This document shows positions 1 to 8,388 of a stretch of DNA of 53,537 nt, one piece after another. Where the stretch lies: assembly GCA_903900335.1 (NCBI GenBank), contig CAIUMP010000006.1, positions 1 to 53,537 of the forward strand. The letters run 5' to 3'. The DNA is from an uncultured Ignavibacteriota bacterium. GTDB lineage: Bacteria; Bacteroidota; Ignavibacteria; Palsa-1295. Both the position numbers and the translations under genes were made by a program. Position 1 is the stretch's first letter, and each line of letters starts with the position of its first letter. The notes under the pieces are model-generated. The model saw only the letters and a list, made by a program, of their open reading frames with translations. It had not been told where the DNA came from and did no database searches.

Positions 1-555
1 ACAGAATTTGTGACCGGGATGGATCTCGTCCGGGAGCAATTCCGAATCGCGGAAGGGGAGAAGCTTGGGCTGAAGCAGGAGGATATTCATTTCAACGGAC
101 ACGCAATAGAGCTTCGCGTTCAGGCGGAAGATGTGTGGAATGACTTCCTTCCGAGTCTTGGCACAATCTCGTATGTCCGTCATCCTGGTGGCGCATTCGT
201 TCGCAATGACACAGCGATGTTCGCGGGACTTGAAGTATCGGGTCATTATGATTCGCTTCTCTCGAAACTGATCGTTTGGGATCGCGACCGCAAGGGTGCC
301 ACCCAACGCATGATCCGCTCGCTCGAAGAGATGCGAGTAGTTGGAGTATCGACAAGCATTCCGTTTGGACTCTTCGCGTTTCGGAATGAGAGATTCAACT
401 CCGGCGAGTTATCGACCGCATTCGTGGAACAGGAATTCACCACAGAAATAAAGGGCGCCTTGCTTGAGCAGCAAATTCGGGAGGCCGAGCCATCCTTTGT
501 GGCGGTGCAAAGACATCGGGATATGAAGCGTGCCAGGGTGCGATTTATCCAATAA
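1..555 (+). CDS. Biotin carboxylase, C-terminal part (cut by window edge)
   Basis: The reading frame is open from base 1 and the N-terminus lies outside the window. The visible 184 residues are the end of the ATP-grasp domain (TGMDLVREQ, compare TGxDLVxEQ in AccC) and the biotin-carboxylase C-terminal domain, with GHAIELRVQAED near residue 33 and YDSLLSKLIVW near residue 83. The family carboxylates the biotin of a carrier protein using ATP and bicarbonate, for acetyl-, propionyl- or pyruvate-type carboxylases. No biotinyl domain follows, because the protein stops shortly after the BC C-terminal domain, so this is a stand-alone biotin-carboxylase subunit. Which acyl-CoA carboxylase it serves cannot be told. 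The family is clear; the symbol is left blank for that reason. Confidence 0.9.
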   Translation, partial: TEFVTGMDLVREQFRIAEGEKLGLKQEDIHFNGHAIELRVQAEDVWNDFLPSLGTISYVRHPGGAFVRNDTAMFAGLEVSGHYDSLLSKLIVWDRDRKGATQRMIRSLEEMRVVGVSTSIPFGLFAFRNERFNSGELSTAFVEQEFTTEIKGALLEQQIREAEPSFVAVQRHRDMKRARVRFIQ

Positions 556-664
556 TATTTTAGGGGCTAAGGGAGATGTTTTGCATTCCATCCTGTTTAT
601 CGAACGTGATCTCCCCCGCATTGTATGAAGATCTCAATGCTTGTTTGATTCGCATATTGCTCTT

Positions 665-937
665 ATGAAGTCGCGTCAATGCCCGACCTGTTTGTCCATA
701 GGGACACTTAGCCCGTCACACCGGCGAGATTCCCACGAAACCTTCCTTGCAGTGGTCTTTCCTTTCGTTTATCCTTACCGTTGTTCCGCGTGTAATTGGC
801 GCGGAATGATGGGGCGGATTTCCCTTGATCAGCATAGAAATCTGAATATCGGGATCAACGCAGCGATATACTGCTTGCTATTTGTGGTCACGGTATATGT
901 GTTGGTCACCGTGCGCGAGCGGATACATCCGTCGTAA
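665..937 (+). CDS. Small zinc-ribbon membrane protein
   Basis: A 90-residue protein if started at ATG 665; a TTG at 641 would add 8 residues. It has two cysteine pairs, CPTC at residues 6-9 and RCSACNWRG at 40-46, spaced like a one-domain zinc ribbon. One hydrophobic helix follows at about residues 62-84, with a basic tail. It is probably anchored in the inner membrane with the zinc ribbon in the cytoplasm. No family name is recognised. It lies alone between the biotin carboxylase and purL, both on the same strand. The function is unknown. Confidence 0.6.
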   Translation: MKSRQCPTCLSIGTLSPSHRRDSHETFLAVVFPFVYPYRCSACNWRGMMGRISLDQHRNLNIGINAAIYCLLFVVTVYVLVTVRERIHPS

Positions 938-1024
938 GAGATTTCCCACGAGTGATTAGTAAGTGTTGCGACGGGGCACGTCGGTACGGTGAAACGGTGT
1001 TTGTCTGCCTCAATAAATAACTGG

Positions 1025-3364
1025 ATGCAGAATCAAATCACCACCCTCGAACAAGCCGAAAAAGTAGCGATCGAATTAGGACTCTTAAAAGAGGAATTCG
1101 ATAGCATAGTGACGATCCTGAATGGCCGAATCCCGAGCTACACCGAACTCGGGATCTTCTCCGTTATGTGGAGCGAACACTGCTCGTATAAGAATAGCAT
1201 TTCGCTCCTGAAGACGCTCCCGCGCAAAGGTGGACGCCTGCTCGTCGAAGCGGGGGAGGAGAACGCGGGATTGATGGACATTGGCGATGGCCTCGCGGTG
1301 GCGTTCAAGATCGAGTCCCACAATCATCCATCTGCTGTTGAGCCGTATCAAGGCGCTGCCACGGGCGTTGGCGGAATTCTCCGCGACATTTTCACGATGG
1401 GTGCGCGGCCAATTGCGGCGCTGAATTCACTCCGCTTCGGTCCGCTTGAAGAGGGAAGCTCCTCCCTTACTGATCGCACCAAATTCCTCGTTCGTGGCGT
1501 CGTGCATGGCATCGCAGACTATGGTAATTCCTTCGGTGTGCCGACAGTTGGAGGCGAGGTGTATTTCGATAAATGCTATCAAGGCAATCCGCTCGTCAAT
1601 GCGATGGCAGTCGGGATCGTCGAGCATGGCAAGACAGTAAGCGCGACTGCGGAGGGCATCGGGAATGTCGTGATGATCGTAGGTTCGCGGACTGGACGCG
1701 ATGGTATCCACGGTGCGAGTTTGCTGGCGAGCGCAGTCTTCAGCGAGGCGGCAGAGTCATTGCGTCCGACAGTGCAGGTGGGTGATCCATTTGCTGAGAA
1801 GCTTCTACTCGAAGCAACCCTCGAAGCCATCGCCGCTGGTGTCGTCGTTGGTATGCAGGATATGGGTGCGGCGGGAATAAGCTGCAGCACTGCTGAGATG
1901 AGCGCAAAGGCTGGCACCGGCATGATGATAACGCTCGACAAAGTGCCGCTACGCGAAGCCAGCATGTCCGCGTACGAGATCATGCTCTCGGAATCTCAAG
2001 AGAGAATGCTCGTGATCGTAAAGCCGGAGAATGTGCAAGCGATCCAAGCGATCTTTCAGAAGTGGGATTTGCAAGCCGAGATCATCGGTGATGTGACGGA
2101 CACCGGCCGCGTCGTTATTGATTATCGCGGCGAACGAGTTGCGGATATTCCGTCACGTTCGCTTGCGCTTGGTGGCGATCAGACCCCCGTCTATAAGAGA
2201 GAGACGAGCAAACCGAAGTATCTCGCGGAGACACAAGCTTACGATTTCTCCACGCTCACCGATGTCGAAGATTGCAACGCAATGCTTCGCGAACTTCTCG
2301 CATCTCCGAATATCGCATCGAAGCGCTGGGTTTTCGAGCAGTATGATTCGATGGTGCGAACGAACTCACTCTATCTCACTGGAAGCGACGCCGCCGTTGT
2401 GCGCATGAAGGGCACGACGAAGGGGCTTGCAATGAAGACCGATTGCAATTCACGCTACGTTTATCTCGATCCGTATCGCGGCGGGATGCTCGCGGTTGTG
2501 GAGTCCGCGCGCAACGTGGCCTGCACCGGCGCTACGCCGATTGGTGTGACGAACTGCCTCAACTTCGGCAATCCATACGACCCCGAAGTCTATTACCAAT
2601 TCACCGAGGCCATTCGCGGCATGAGCGATGCGTGCCTCGCGCTTGAGACGCCGGTCACGGGCGGCAATGTGAGCTTCTATAATCAAAGTCCCGATGGCGC
2701 GATCTATCCTACGCCGACGATCGGGATGCTCGGGCTGATCGAAGACATTTCGAAAGTCGTCTCCAGCGATTTCAAGAAGGAGGGCGATGCCATCATTCTG
2801 CTTTCCGCCGCCGATAACGACAACGCATTCGATGGACTCGGTGGCAGCGAGTATCTCTATGCTCGCACCGGACTCGTAACCGGCCCAGCGCCGGAGACGA
2901 ATCTCGCGAAAGAAGCCGCGCTCGTTCGCGCACTTGTAGAGATGGCCGACGGCGGACTTCTCCGTTCGGCGCATGATGTAAGCGAAGGCGGCGTTGCCGT
3001 TACGCTCGCCGAGTGCTGCTTCGGACAAAGCACTGAGCGCCAGCTTGGCGCTCTGATCGAGAGCGTTGCCACCCTCTGCAATCCGCGTATTGCAAACGCC
3101 CGACTCGACGCCACGCTCTTCGGCGAGCGGCAAGGGCAGGTCATTGTTTCTGCTGACCCCGCGAAGGTGGATGCGCTGCTCCTTATAGCGAGCAAGCATG
3201 GCATCCCCGCCACAAAGCTCGGCCGCGTGATGGGTGATCGCCTCATCATTGGCGATGTGATCCACGAGTCGGTGGCGGAGTTGCACGCGGTGTATTCCTG
3301 TGCGCTCGCGGAGGCGTTGGGGGAGGGGATGGGGGGAATATCTAGCCCGGCTACCGTGGAATAA
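1025..3364 (+). CDS. purL: Phosphoribosylformylglycinamidine synthase subunit PurL
   Basis: About 779 residues, the size of the short PurL that works with separate PurS and PurQ. It makes formylglycinamidine ribonucleotide in step 4 of purine synthesis. The sequence shows MWSEHCSYK near residue 45, the ATP-binding KIESHNHPS and the [14 protein letters not shown] stretch typical of the family, and a second AIR-synthase-like half after residue about 390. ATG 1025 fits the family N-terminus ([15 protein letters not shown]); an upstream GTG at 989 is possible. purS and purQ are not adjacent. The last residues ([10 protein letters not shown]) do not look like the family tail. A second purL-like tail ending GEGIGVE lies at 5905-5961, so the original C-terminus was probably replaced. 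The 3' end overlaps the convergent gene at 3351 by 14 bp. Confidence 0.97.
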   Translation: MQNQITTLEQAEKVAIELGLLKEEFDSIVTILNGRIPSYTELGIFSVMWSEHCSYKNSISLLKTLPRKGGRLLVEAGEENAGLMDIGDGLAVAFKIESHNHPSAVEPYQGAATGVGGILRDIFTMGARPIAALNSLRFGPLEEGSSSLTDRTKFLVRGVVHGIADYGNSFGVPTVGGEVYFDKCYQGNPLVNAMAVGIVEHGKTVSATAEGIGNVVMIVGSRTGRDGIHGASLLASAVFSEAAESLRPTVQVGDPFAEKLLLEATLEAIAAGVVVGMQDMGAAGISCSTAEMSAKAGTGMMITLDKVPLREASMSAYEIMLSESQERMLVIVKPENVQAIQAIFQKWDLQAEIIGDVTDTGRVVIDYRGERVADIPSRSLALGGDQTPVYKRETSKPKYLAETQAYDFSTLTDVEDCNAMLRELLASPNIASKRWVFEQYDSMVRTNSLYLTGSDAAVVRMKGTTKGLAMKTDCNSRYVYLDPYRGGMLAVVESARNVACTGATPIGVTNCLNFGNPYDPEVYYQFTEAIRGMSDACLALETPVTGGNVSFYNQSPDGAIYPTPTIGMLGLIEDISKVVSSDFKKEGDAIILLSAADNDNAFDGLGGSEYLYARTGLVTGPAPETNLAKEAALVRALVEMADGGLLRSAHDVSEGGVAVTLAECCFGQSTERQLGALIESVATLCNPRIANARLDATLFGERQGQVIVSADPAKVDALLLIASKHGIPATKLGRVMGDRLIIGDVIHESVAELHAVYSCALAEALGEGMGGISSPATVE

Positions 3365-4757
3365 CCATTACTCTGCCGCCGAATTCAGCGTTGCCTGATC
3401 TTCCGATTAGGACCCAATACATACCGGGGGGAAGACCCGACACATTTACCGAAGCGCGACCAGTCGCATCCAATACATCGCGAAGCACCTGCCTGCCGAG
3501 CACATCCATCAAGCTGACCGGCTCAGAATATCTGTTTGAGGTTATGGTGACCAGTTCCGCCGAGGGGTTCGGGTACAATCGTGTTTTCGGGTCAAGAGGC
3601 TGTTGTGCACTAACACTGTTCTTCGAGGGCAGAGTGAACCGAGCGATCCATCCGATCGAGGCGGGTACGAAAAGCGAGCCATCGTCAAGAAGCGCAAGGC
3701 CATGGTGTTGATCGAGGATGGCCATTTGTGGAATTTGATAGTATTGTACCGGAGCGATTATTGTGTCCACGTACCAGTTTGTGCCACGCCACTGCTCCGT
3801 CCAAAGTAGCATTCCTATGCCCCAGGAAAGAATTCCCGTGCCATTTTCCAAGGCGTTGAGAGTCCCAGAATTATTTAGACTAAGCGGTCGGTCAAAAATT
3901 GTCTTCCAATTCGTGCCCGCGTCTGATGTAGTTACAAGAAGGATCTGTTGGGGCTGTTGGCTGGTAGGCCAATGATACCCCATTCCGATTCCCTCTCCGT
4001 GATTACCAACCCACGCTATTCCAGTTATGGACTTAAGCCCACCCGTATCTGACTGAGGGGGGTTGAATATCCACTTCGAACTATCGACTTCTGTTCCCGC
4101 GTGTGATATCGAGTAAAGTCTGTCCGAACCATTTTGATAGACAACAAACGAATCAGGGGAGTACATCTTGGGTGCCAACAAATAAGCGTTAGGTAGTCCT
4201 TGCGTTGGCTGCCAGTGTGCTCCCGCGTCGGAAGTTCGTATGAGGACTCCACCACCCATCGCAATAACGCCATTCGTGGAATCAAAGAAGGACACCCCCC
4301 CCGCGGCAGCAATCCAAGGATATGACTGGTCGATCCAGTTAACACCAGCGTCTGTAGTCCGATAGATAAGCCCGCTGTCACCTGTCAATAAGATATTGAC
4401 CGAATCTATATAATAGACCTTGCTAAAAAACCGTTGGATTTGATCCGTAAGCGGATGAAAGGGGAGATTTTGACGATTCCATGTTAGCCCACCGTCTACG
4501 GTCCGCTCAATGTATGGATGGTAAGGGGAAAGCGAATCCCACCAGTATGCGGTTGCCACTGCCAGACAATTGTGATCGTCGAGGCAACCAAGCGCGGTAT
4601 AAACGATTTGACCGGTGTCCGTCGGTCGAGGTAAAACGACTAGTGGTTCGATCTGCCCGAACACCGGATACGGCACTAGGTATTGGACAAATAAGGCTAG
4701 GGTGGCGACTCGCACCACCCTCAAAAAATTGCGCTCAAGTTTCGTCAGTTCGAACAT
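3351..4757 (-). CDS. Secreted YCF48/BNR-repeat protein with T9SS sorting domain (cassette copy A, gene 2)
   Basis: 468 residues from ATG 4757; the frame stays open to 4790. A signal peptide ends near VFGQ. The body has repeated Asp-box-like units ([32 protein letters not shown]), as in YCF48/HCF136 and BNR beta-propellers. The last ~80 residues are a type IX secretion sorting domain (LYPNPSAE ... [10 protein letters not shown] ... LPPGMYWV). It is therefore expected to cross the outer membrane by the T9SS and stay on the surface. Its ATG lies 13 bases inside the end of the upstream cysteine-rich gene, which suggests translational coupling. It is paralogous to the gene at 46674-48023; both contain GDSGLI followed by WIDQS. 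A run of eight Gs on the coding strand (4295-4302) could shift its frame. The ligand or role is unknown. Confidence 0.85.
   Translation of the reverse strand: MFELTKLERNFLRVVRVATLALFVQYLVPYPVFGQIEPLVVLPRPTDTGQIVYTALGCLDDHNCLAVATAYWWDSLSPYHPYIERTVDGGLTWNRQNLPFHPLTDQIQRFFSKVYYIDSVNILLTGDSGLIYRTTDAGVNWIDQSYPWIAAAGGVSFFDSTNGVIAMGGGVLIRTSDAGAHWQPTQGLPNAYLLAPKMYSPDSFVVYQNGSDRLYSISHAGTEVDSSKWIFNPPQSDTGGLKSITGIAWVGNHGEGIGMGYHWPTSQQPQQILLVTTSDAGTNWKTIFDRPLSLNNSGTLNALENGTGILSWGIGMLLWTEQWRGTNWYVDTIIAPVQYYQIPQMAILDQHHGLALLDDGSLFVPASIGWIARFTLPSKNSVSAQQPLDPKTRLYPNPSAELVTITSNRYSEPVSLMDVLGRQVLRDVLDATGRASVNVSGLPPGMYWVLIGRSGNAEFGGRVMVIPR
4295..4302 (-). repeat. Poly-G tract (G8) inside the copy A YCF48/BNR gene
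   Basis: Eight consecutive Gs on the coding strand encode part of AAAGGVSFF in the propeller. At the current length the frame is open. A gain or loss of one G would cut the protein before the T9SS sorting domain. The paralogue at 46674 has no such run at the matching place. It could be a slippage site or chance. Confidence 0.55.
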
Positions 4758-5392
4758 GCGTCCACTCCATAGCAAACACCCACAGGCCAAATTCCACCAG
4801 GGTCAGGGTTAGTGCTAATGTCACATCCGTTATTGACCACAGTGGTATTGGTAAGATACGTTGCAATGTGACCAAGGTTATCGCAACAAAGTGAGTACGT
4901 CTTTTCGCAAAGATTTGCGTCGGGACAAACTGTGGAGACAGGGAAGTCTGGTCCGCCATTTGGGTCCGCGACTAAATTCGTTTGCCAGCAAAGTCCTGTG
5001 ATATACGTTTCGTACACCGGACTTAGCGGATTGGGTGGGCAGGGGCCAAGTCCGGGAGGACAGTTCCTATCGGGTGGTCCACCTTGGAATGTTCTTCCGA
5101 CGGCAGCTATTTCCGTACCCCAGTTAACTCCATCACATGCGTGCAGCGAATGGGGTGTAATTGAGCATAAGTAATACTGAGTAACACCGCTTACTACCCG
5201 TGTGCAATAGGTTATATCCACCCAGCATGGAGTGATATTAAGAGTCATAGGTATGGGACCAGTCCAAGGAATCGTAGTTGGGGTTATTGTGGTCGGACAC
5301 TGGGCCCGAACTGGACTGACCAGACTAAGAGCGAATAACAAACATACTACCCCCCCCAGTGTCTTCAGGAATGCCATCTTGTGTTTTCTCAT
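4745..5392 (-). CDS. Cysteine-rich secreted protein (cassette copy A, gene 1)
   Basis: 215 residues from ATG 5392; ATG 5377 is also possible and the frame is open to 5431. It has a basic start, a hydrophobic core (LGGVVCLLFALSLV) and cleavage near VRAQ|CP, so it is exported by Sec; whether the Cys after the Gln is free or lipidated is open. The mature part has about 20 cysteines in patterns such as ITYC, CEKTYSLCC and a C-terminal WPVGVCY. No T9SS tail is present. The family is not recognised, but the protein at 46079-46677 matches it in Cys order and in the IWPVGxCY end. The hydrophobic core is encoded by a G8 run. The YCF48/BNR gene downstream overlaps its last bases. Disulfide-stabilised surface or periplasmic protein is the inference. 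Confidence 0.75.
   Translation of the reverse strand: MRKHKMAFLKTLGGVVCLLFALSLVSPVRAQCPTTITPTTIPWTGPIPMTLNITPCWVDITYCTRVVSGVTQYYLCSITPHSLHACDGVNWGTEIAAVGRTFQGGPPDRNCPPGLGPCPPNPLSPVYETYITGLCWQTNLVADPNGGPDFPVSTVCPDANLCEKTYSLCCDNLGHIATYLTNTTVVNNGCDISTNPDPGGIWPVGVCYGVDACSN
5350..5357 (-). repeat. Poly-G tract (G8) in signal peptide of copy A cysteine-rich gene
   Basis: Read on the minus strand the sequence is ACACT-G8-TAGTATG. With eight Gs the codons give TLGGVV and the frame is open (ON). Seven or nine Gs would stop translation within the signal peptide. The same position in copy B carries nine Gs, out of frame. Confidence 0.7.
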
Positions 5393-5446
5393 ATGTTTTG
5401 ACAGGAAGACTAAACTGATTTTCAAAAACAAAGCAACTTAGTAACT

Positions 5447-5466
5447 TGTCGAGAAATAACTCGACA
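5447..5466. promoter_or_regulatory. Perfect 7-6-7 palindrome upstream of cassette A
   Basis: TGTCGAG-AAATAA-CTCGACA, 55-74 bp upstream of the cysteine-rich gene's ATG at 5392, in the gap before the kinase remnant. The symmetry and position fit a dimeric regulator's operator or a small hairpin. A TGTCGAG half also occurs at 8293-8299 upstream of the kinase gene. No regulator can be assigned. Confidence 0.35.
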
Positions 5467-5555
5467 TTGTGAAAAGCTCTCAGACACACTTAGTTCCCAG
5501 GCCCCTAAATTGCTCCCCTAAGGAGTGACTTTTCCCCGCTCCGTTCATCTCATCG

Positions 5556-5675
5556 ATGTTCACAATGCTTCGGCCCAAGCTGTTTGTTGGGTTTCTGCTT
5601 ATTCTGCTGCTGCTGGTGGGGTTGGCCGGAATTCAATCCGCCCCCCTGCGGTGTTATGATGCATGGATCAAATGA
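5556..5675 (+). pseudogene. Remnant copy of the 5' end of the histidine kinase gene
   Basis: Starting at ATG 5556, 68 of 75 bases match the start of the intact kinase at 8389-8463. The translation MFTMLRPKLFVGF matches MFTTLRAKVFVGF and runs on through the same first membrane helix. Similarity stops after LAG; the frame then reads 14 unrelated residues to a TGA at 5673. Several differences are synonymous, so the copy is old or came from a related strain. Nothing upstream of the ATG matches the intact gene's upstream region. As it stands it encodes at most a 39-residue single-helix peptide. It marks a recombination junction in the purL-kinase interval. Confidence 0.85.
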
Positions 5676-5887
5676 ACCTTCTTCGTGGCATCGAGCAACT
5701 CCCTGCATACAAGCGCATGGAGGCGCAGGACTTCATCGAATTTCTCGCATCGCAGGAAGATACGAAGCGCGCTCAGGCTCCCATGAGCTTCTCATGGGCT
5801 GGCGGGCTAAGCGATCTGAAGGATGAGTATTCCTCCCGCGCTCTCAAAAAGCAAGCAGTTGAATGGATGACAGCCGATTCTGATTGA
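5663..5887 (+). CDS. DUF2281-like antitoxin-type protein, orphan
   Basis: 74 residues. IEQLPAYKRMEAQDFIEFL followed by FSWAGGLSDLKDEYSS and ALKKQAVEW is the pattern of DUF2281 proteins, which often sit upstream of PIN-domain (VapC-type) toxin genes. No toxin gene follows; the next 15 bases lead into a remnant of the purL 3' end. Its start overlaps the end of the kinase remnant. It is either an orphan antitoxin left after loss of its partner or a small regulator of its own. The family assignment is from memory of the motif; the antitoxin role is inferred. Confidence 0.65.
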   Translation: MDQMNLLRGIEQLPAYKRMEAQDFIEFLASQEDTKRAQAPMSFSWAGGLSDLKDEYSSRALKKQAVEWMTADSD

Positions 5888-5904
5888 AGAGGACTTAATT
5901 GATT

Positions 5905-5961
5905 GCGGTGTCTTCCGTGGCGCTTGCGGCGGCGTTGGGGGAGGGGATTGGGGTGGAGTAA
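5905..5961 (+). pseudogene. Remnant copy of the purL 3' end
   Basis: Bases 5905-5952 match purL 3287-3334 at 41 of 48 positions. In the purL frame they read AVSSVALAAALGEGIGVE and stop at 5959-5961. This ending looks more like a natural PurL C-terminus than the tail of the intact gene, whose last ten residues diverge just where the match ends. A strong hairpin follows at 6005-6038. The simplest reading is that this is the original 3' end of purL and that DNA between 3335 and 5904 was inserted upstream of it. Confidence 0.75.
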
Positions 5962-6004
5962 AAGTGTAGGACGAGCATCCTCAGTTGACTATTGGCTGGA
6001 TTGC

Positions 6005-6038
6005 CAATGCCCCGGTTTCGGACGAAACCGGGGCATTG
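6005..6038 (+). terminator. Strong hairpin, probable original purL terminator
   Basis: CAATGCCCCGGTTTC pairs with GAAACCGGGGCATTG around a GGAC loop, giving a 15-bp perfect stem 44 bp after the purL-like stop at 5961. The T-tract is weak. The intact purL at 3364 has no such hairpin, in keeping with insertion having separated purL from its terminator. Confidence 0.6.
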
Positions 6039-6102
6039 TCATTGTAAACTATCGAAAAGACTGTAGAAAAAGGGAACCACTCTTGGGTACACAGTTTTTG
6101 GA

Positions 6103-6810
6103 ATGTGCTCCGGTTCTATTCCTAATGATTTCGGAGTCGTTCACGAAGTTATATCAAGCTCTACCCCTATGTCCTGGGAAGTACTTGTCCGAGGTGCATA
6201 CAGCGTGTGTCCTCATGTTCTGACGTTTTTACGTAATCATTTTAAATCATCGGATATCTCCGATTTGGAGACGGCTACATCGGAAGCATTTTTTTCCTAT
6301 CTGATTGTGGCTCGCGATGGGAAACTCCAATCGGATGAAGGTGCTTTTTCGTTCATCCGTAAATCTGCCTACAGAGCGGTTCTAAAACAAATCCGCAGAA
6401 GTACACATGAGGAGCATATCGACGATTTGCAATTTGAACCTGCGATTTTAGATGCCTCTTTGAATCGACTGGAGATTATCGACGCACTCGACAACATTCT
6501 ATCCAAACTCCCAGAGCGGGATGCAGAAGTGATCACTCTCTACAGAGTGGAGGGACTCAGCGTCGATGAAATTGCAGCGAAGCAGAACAGGTCAGTCAAG
6601 GCAGTCCATCATTCGTTCGAGCGGAACATGAAGAAAGCCCATGATATTGCGATTGAGTTCGGTTTGGTCTCCGCAGAGCGGACGAACGACGAACGACGAA
6701 CGACGAACGACGAACGACGAACTGGAGAAGGCGTGACGGTAAAAATAATTCCGAGAAAAAATAATTTTGCGTGGGGAAATTTGCCTAAGCAGTGGCTCTT
6801 AACTCTATGA
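6103..6810 (+). CDS. RNA polymerase sigma-70 family (ECF-like) factor
   Basis: 235 residues from ATG 6103; ATG 6169 (MSWEVLV) is an alternative start. Residues about 25-110 fit region 2 weakly (DISDLETATSEAFFSYL). Residues about 125-185 fit region 4: LDNILSKLPERDAEVITLYRVEGLSVDEIAAKQNRS then an HTH recognition segment. No anti-sigma gene is next to it. A 7-bp tandem repeat (6681-6722) follows region 4 and encodes ERTNDERRTTNDERR; because 7 is not a multiple of 3, copy-number change would alter the C-terminal tail. GC is lower than in flanking genes. The T9SS cargo gene at 6902 is 91 bp downstream and may be its target; that is inference. Confidence 0.75.
   Translation: MCSGSIPNDFGVVHEVISSSTPMSWEVLVRGAYSVCPHVLTFLRNHFKSSDISDLETATSEAFFSYLIVARDGKLQSDEGAFSFIRKSAYRAVLKQIRRSTHEEHIDDLQFEPAILDASLNRLEIIDALDNILSKLPERDAEVITLYRVEGLSVDEIAAKQNRSVKAVHHSFERNMKKAHDIAIEFGLVSAERTNDERRTTNDERRTGEGVTVKIIPRKNNFAWGNLPKQWLLTL
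6681..6722 (+). repeat. Six perfect copies of the heptamer GACGAAC
   Basis: 42 bp, no mismatches, inside the sigma-factor gene after region 4. Loss of one unit would give the tail NDELEKA and a stop; gain of one would give a different tail ending in a run of charged residues. This is a simple sequence repeat of the kind that changes length by slippage. Confidence 0.9.
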
Positions 6811-6901
6811 TAATTGATCGCTCGCGATAAGTTCGTGAGGAGTTTTATGGCAACCAACTACTTGTAGAGAGGTTTTTCGTGAAACAATCCGAAAATGTAA
6901 G

Positions 6902-7978
6902 ATGCTACTAAATGTGAAACGGTTAGCTTTTTTTACCATTCTGATAACCTTCTCTCTTTTGCGAGAGAATGCAGCGATTGGACAATCTTTCAACTGGGGA
7001 AGCTGGCCTACTTCAATCGATACGGCTCAGGGTCGCATGCTGATCTCTGCCTTGCCGGATTCGACCCTAATAGAATATGAAATCACCCAGCTTAGGATCA
7101 GGAATGGTTCATTCGATCACTTCATAGCGTTCGACAGCACTACCGACTCGTTCCCAGGGTACTATAAAACGAGAGCGTTCTCTTCCGTGTCTGCCCACGA
7201 TACCCTGAGTTTCATGTGTTTTGCGTCATTCAATAACCAAAGCATGCTCCGGGCAGACAACCTCCAAAATATGGATACTACCCAATTGGATTCTCTTTTC
7301 AGAAGCTGGAAAGATCTAATGGTGGGCTCATTCATAACACCCAGTCCGGCCTACTTTAACGACACTTCGTTCGTATTTTATACTATGGAATTGAGGAATG
7401 CAGCCAATGATGCAGTGCTCATGGCACTCGACACTATCAGATGTTTCACACATCCTTCGACAGGACACATTTTTTATTCAGCCTCAAATGACAGGCCTGA
7501 CTTCATTCGTATGCCACTTCTTTTTGACAGTGGGACCAGTATGTATGTGAAAATCAAGCGTACAACCATTCTTCCAAGCGGTTCCTCTTTAACCGACAAA
7601 TCAATCATATTTAATAATCAGAGAGGTTTGCGAGAAGATACCGCGTATGAAGGCTTTCAGCGAAAGTATCCTATGGGTTATGCTCCGAAGGTCACTTCGC
7701 CTATTCCTTGGCACAGTTCAAACTTAGATCTTTCTGCGCTCTCCCCGAATCCCGCTTCTTCGGTAATCCGATTCACTATTGAGGTTTCCGTTCCCGATGC
7801 ATCGAAGATTTCTTTAGTCGATAATCTTGGAAGGTCGGTTCTTACAGATTATGTAAAACTGAAATCTGGGCGTAACAGCATTGAACTTAATATCACGGCG
7901 CTTTCTCCAGGCGAGTATACAATCAGGATACCACTTTCCTCGAAGTTCTTTGCTAGTAAGTTCATCAAAGTCCAATAA
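6902..7978 (+). CDS. Secreted protein with T9SS C-terminal sorting domain
   Basis: 358 residues. A signal peptide (LAFFTILITFSLL, cleavage near AIGQ) is followed by a ~260-residue body with no recognised domain. The final ~75 residues are a T9SS sorting domain (ALSPNPASSVIRF ... LVDNLGRSVL ... LSPGEYTIRI ... KFIKVQ). It is expected to be exported through the outer membrane. It lies in the low-GC hot spot between the sigma-factor gene and a small secreted protein, all on the same strand, which suggests a shared transcript. It is not similar to the YCF48/BNR cassette proteins except in the sorting domain. Confidence 0.8.
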   Translation: MLLNVKRLAFFTILITFSLLRENAAIGQSFNWGSWPTSIDTAQGRMLISALPDSTLIEYEITQLRIRNGSFDHFIAFDSTTDSFPGYYKTRAFSSVSAHDTLSFMCFASFNNQSMLRADNLQNMDTTQLDSLFRSWKDLMVGSFITPSPAYFNDTSFVFYTMELRNAANDAVLMALDTIRCFTHPSTGHIFYSASNDRPDFIRMPLLFDSGTSMYVKIKRTTILPSGSSLTDKSIIFNNQRGLREDTAYEGFQRKYPMGYAPKVTSPIPWHSSNLDLSALSPNPASSVIRFTIEVSVPDASKISLVDNLGRSVLTDYVKLKSGRNSIELNITALSPGEYTIRIPLSSKFFASKFIKVQ

Positions 7979-7990
7979 GGAAAATAAACA

Positions 7991-8278
7991 ATGAGACATC
8001 TAATCTTGATCTTTTCGCTGTGGGTAAGTGCCTTTTTCTCGGGTGGAGGTGGCGGGTCTGTCGTTCCCTTGGGTTGTGAGGATCTTCATGGGGCTTTCAA
8101 GAGTTGGAGACAGTATAATGGGCCTTCAAACGATGATTATTCTTCCGGCGAAGTCGTTGGTATGAATATTAGGATAACCAAGGAGCATTGTACTGACCCC
8201 GGGGAGGATTACGTCGGGCAGGGTTATATTGATTTACGAGGCATCTTCGGTTTGCTTAATATGCTGGGCAATTTGTAA
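7991..8278 (+). CDS. Small exported hypothetical protein
   Basis: 95 residues, 12 bp after the T9SS cargo gene and preceded by an AAGGAAA stretch. The start MRHLILIFSLWVSAFF is a signal peptide or anchor, followed by a glycine run and a small domain with two cysteines. No family is recognised. Probably co-transcribed with the gene at 6902 and exported to the periplasm or outer membrane. Confidence 0.55.
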   Translation: MRHLILIFSLWVSAFFSGGGGGSVVPLGCEDLHGAFKSWRQYNGPSNDDYSSGEVVGMNIRITKEHCTDPGEDYVGQGYIDLRGIFGLLNMLGNL

Positions 8279-8388
8279 AATGTTATGTTCAAATGTCGAG
8301 CGTTCTCGCCCGACGATTCGCAAATCTCGAAGTAGGAAAGTCTGACCATCGGGAATATATTCCCAGTTCCGTACCGTTGCAGTGATTG

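Noticed and set aside
2450-3286. 278-codon open frame on the minus strand
   Set aside because: Antisense to purL; composition of a shadow frame.
4025-4381. 118-codon frame in cassette A gene 2, as possible evidence of a frameshift
   Set aside because: The main frame is continuous with Asp-box repeats on both sides, so no frameshift is needed at the present tract length.
5584-5826. 80-codon frame over the DUF2281 gene
   Set aside because: Cys/Trp-rich translation without motif; the overlapping frame has the DUF2281 pattern.
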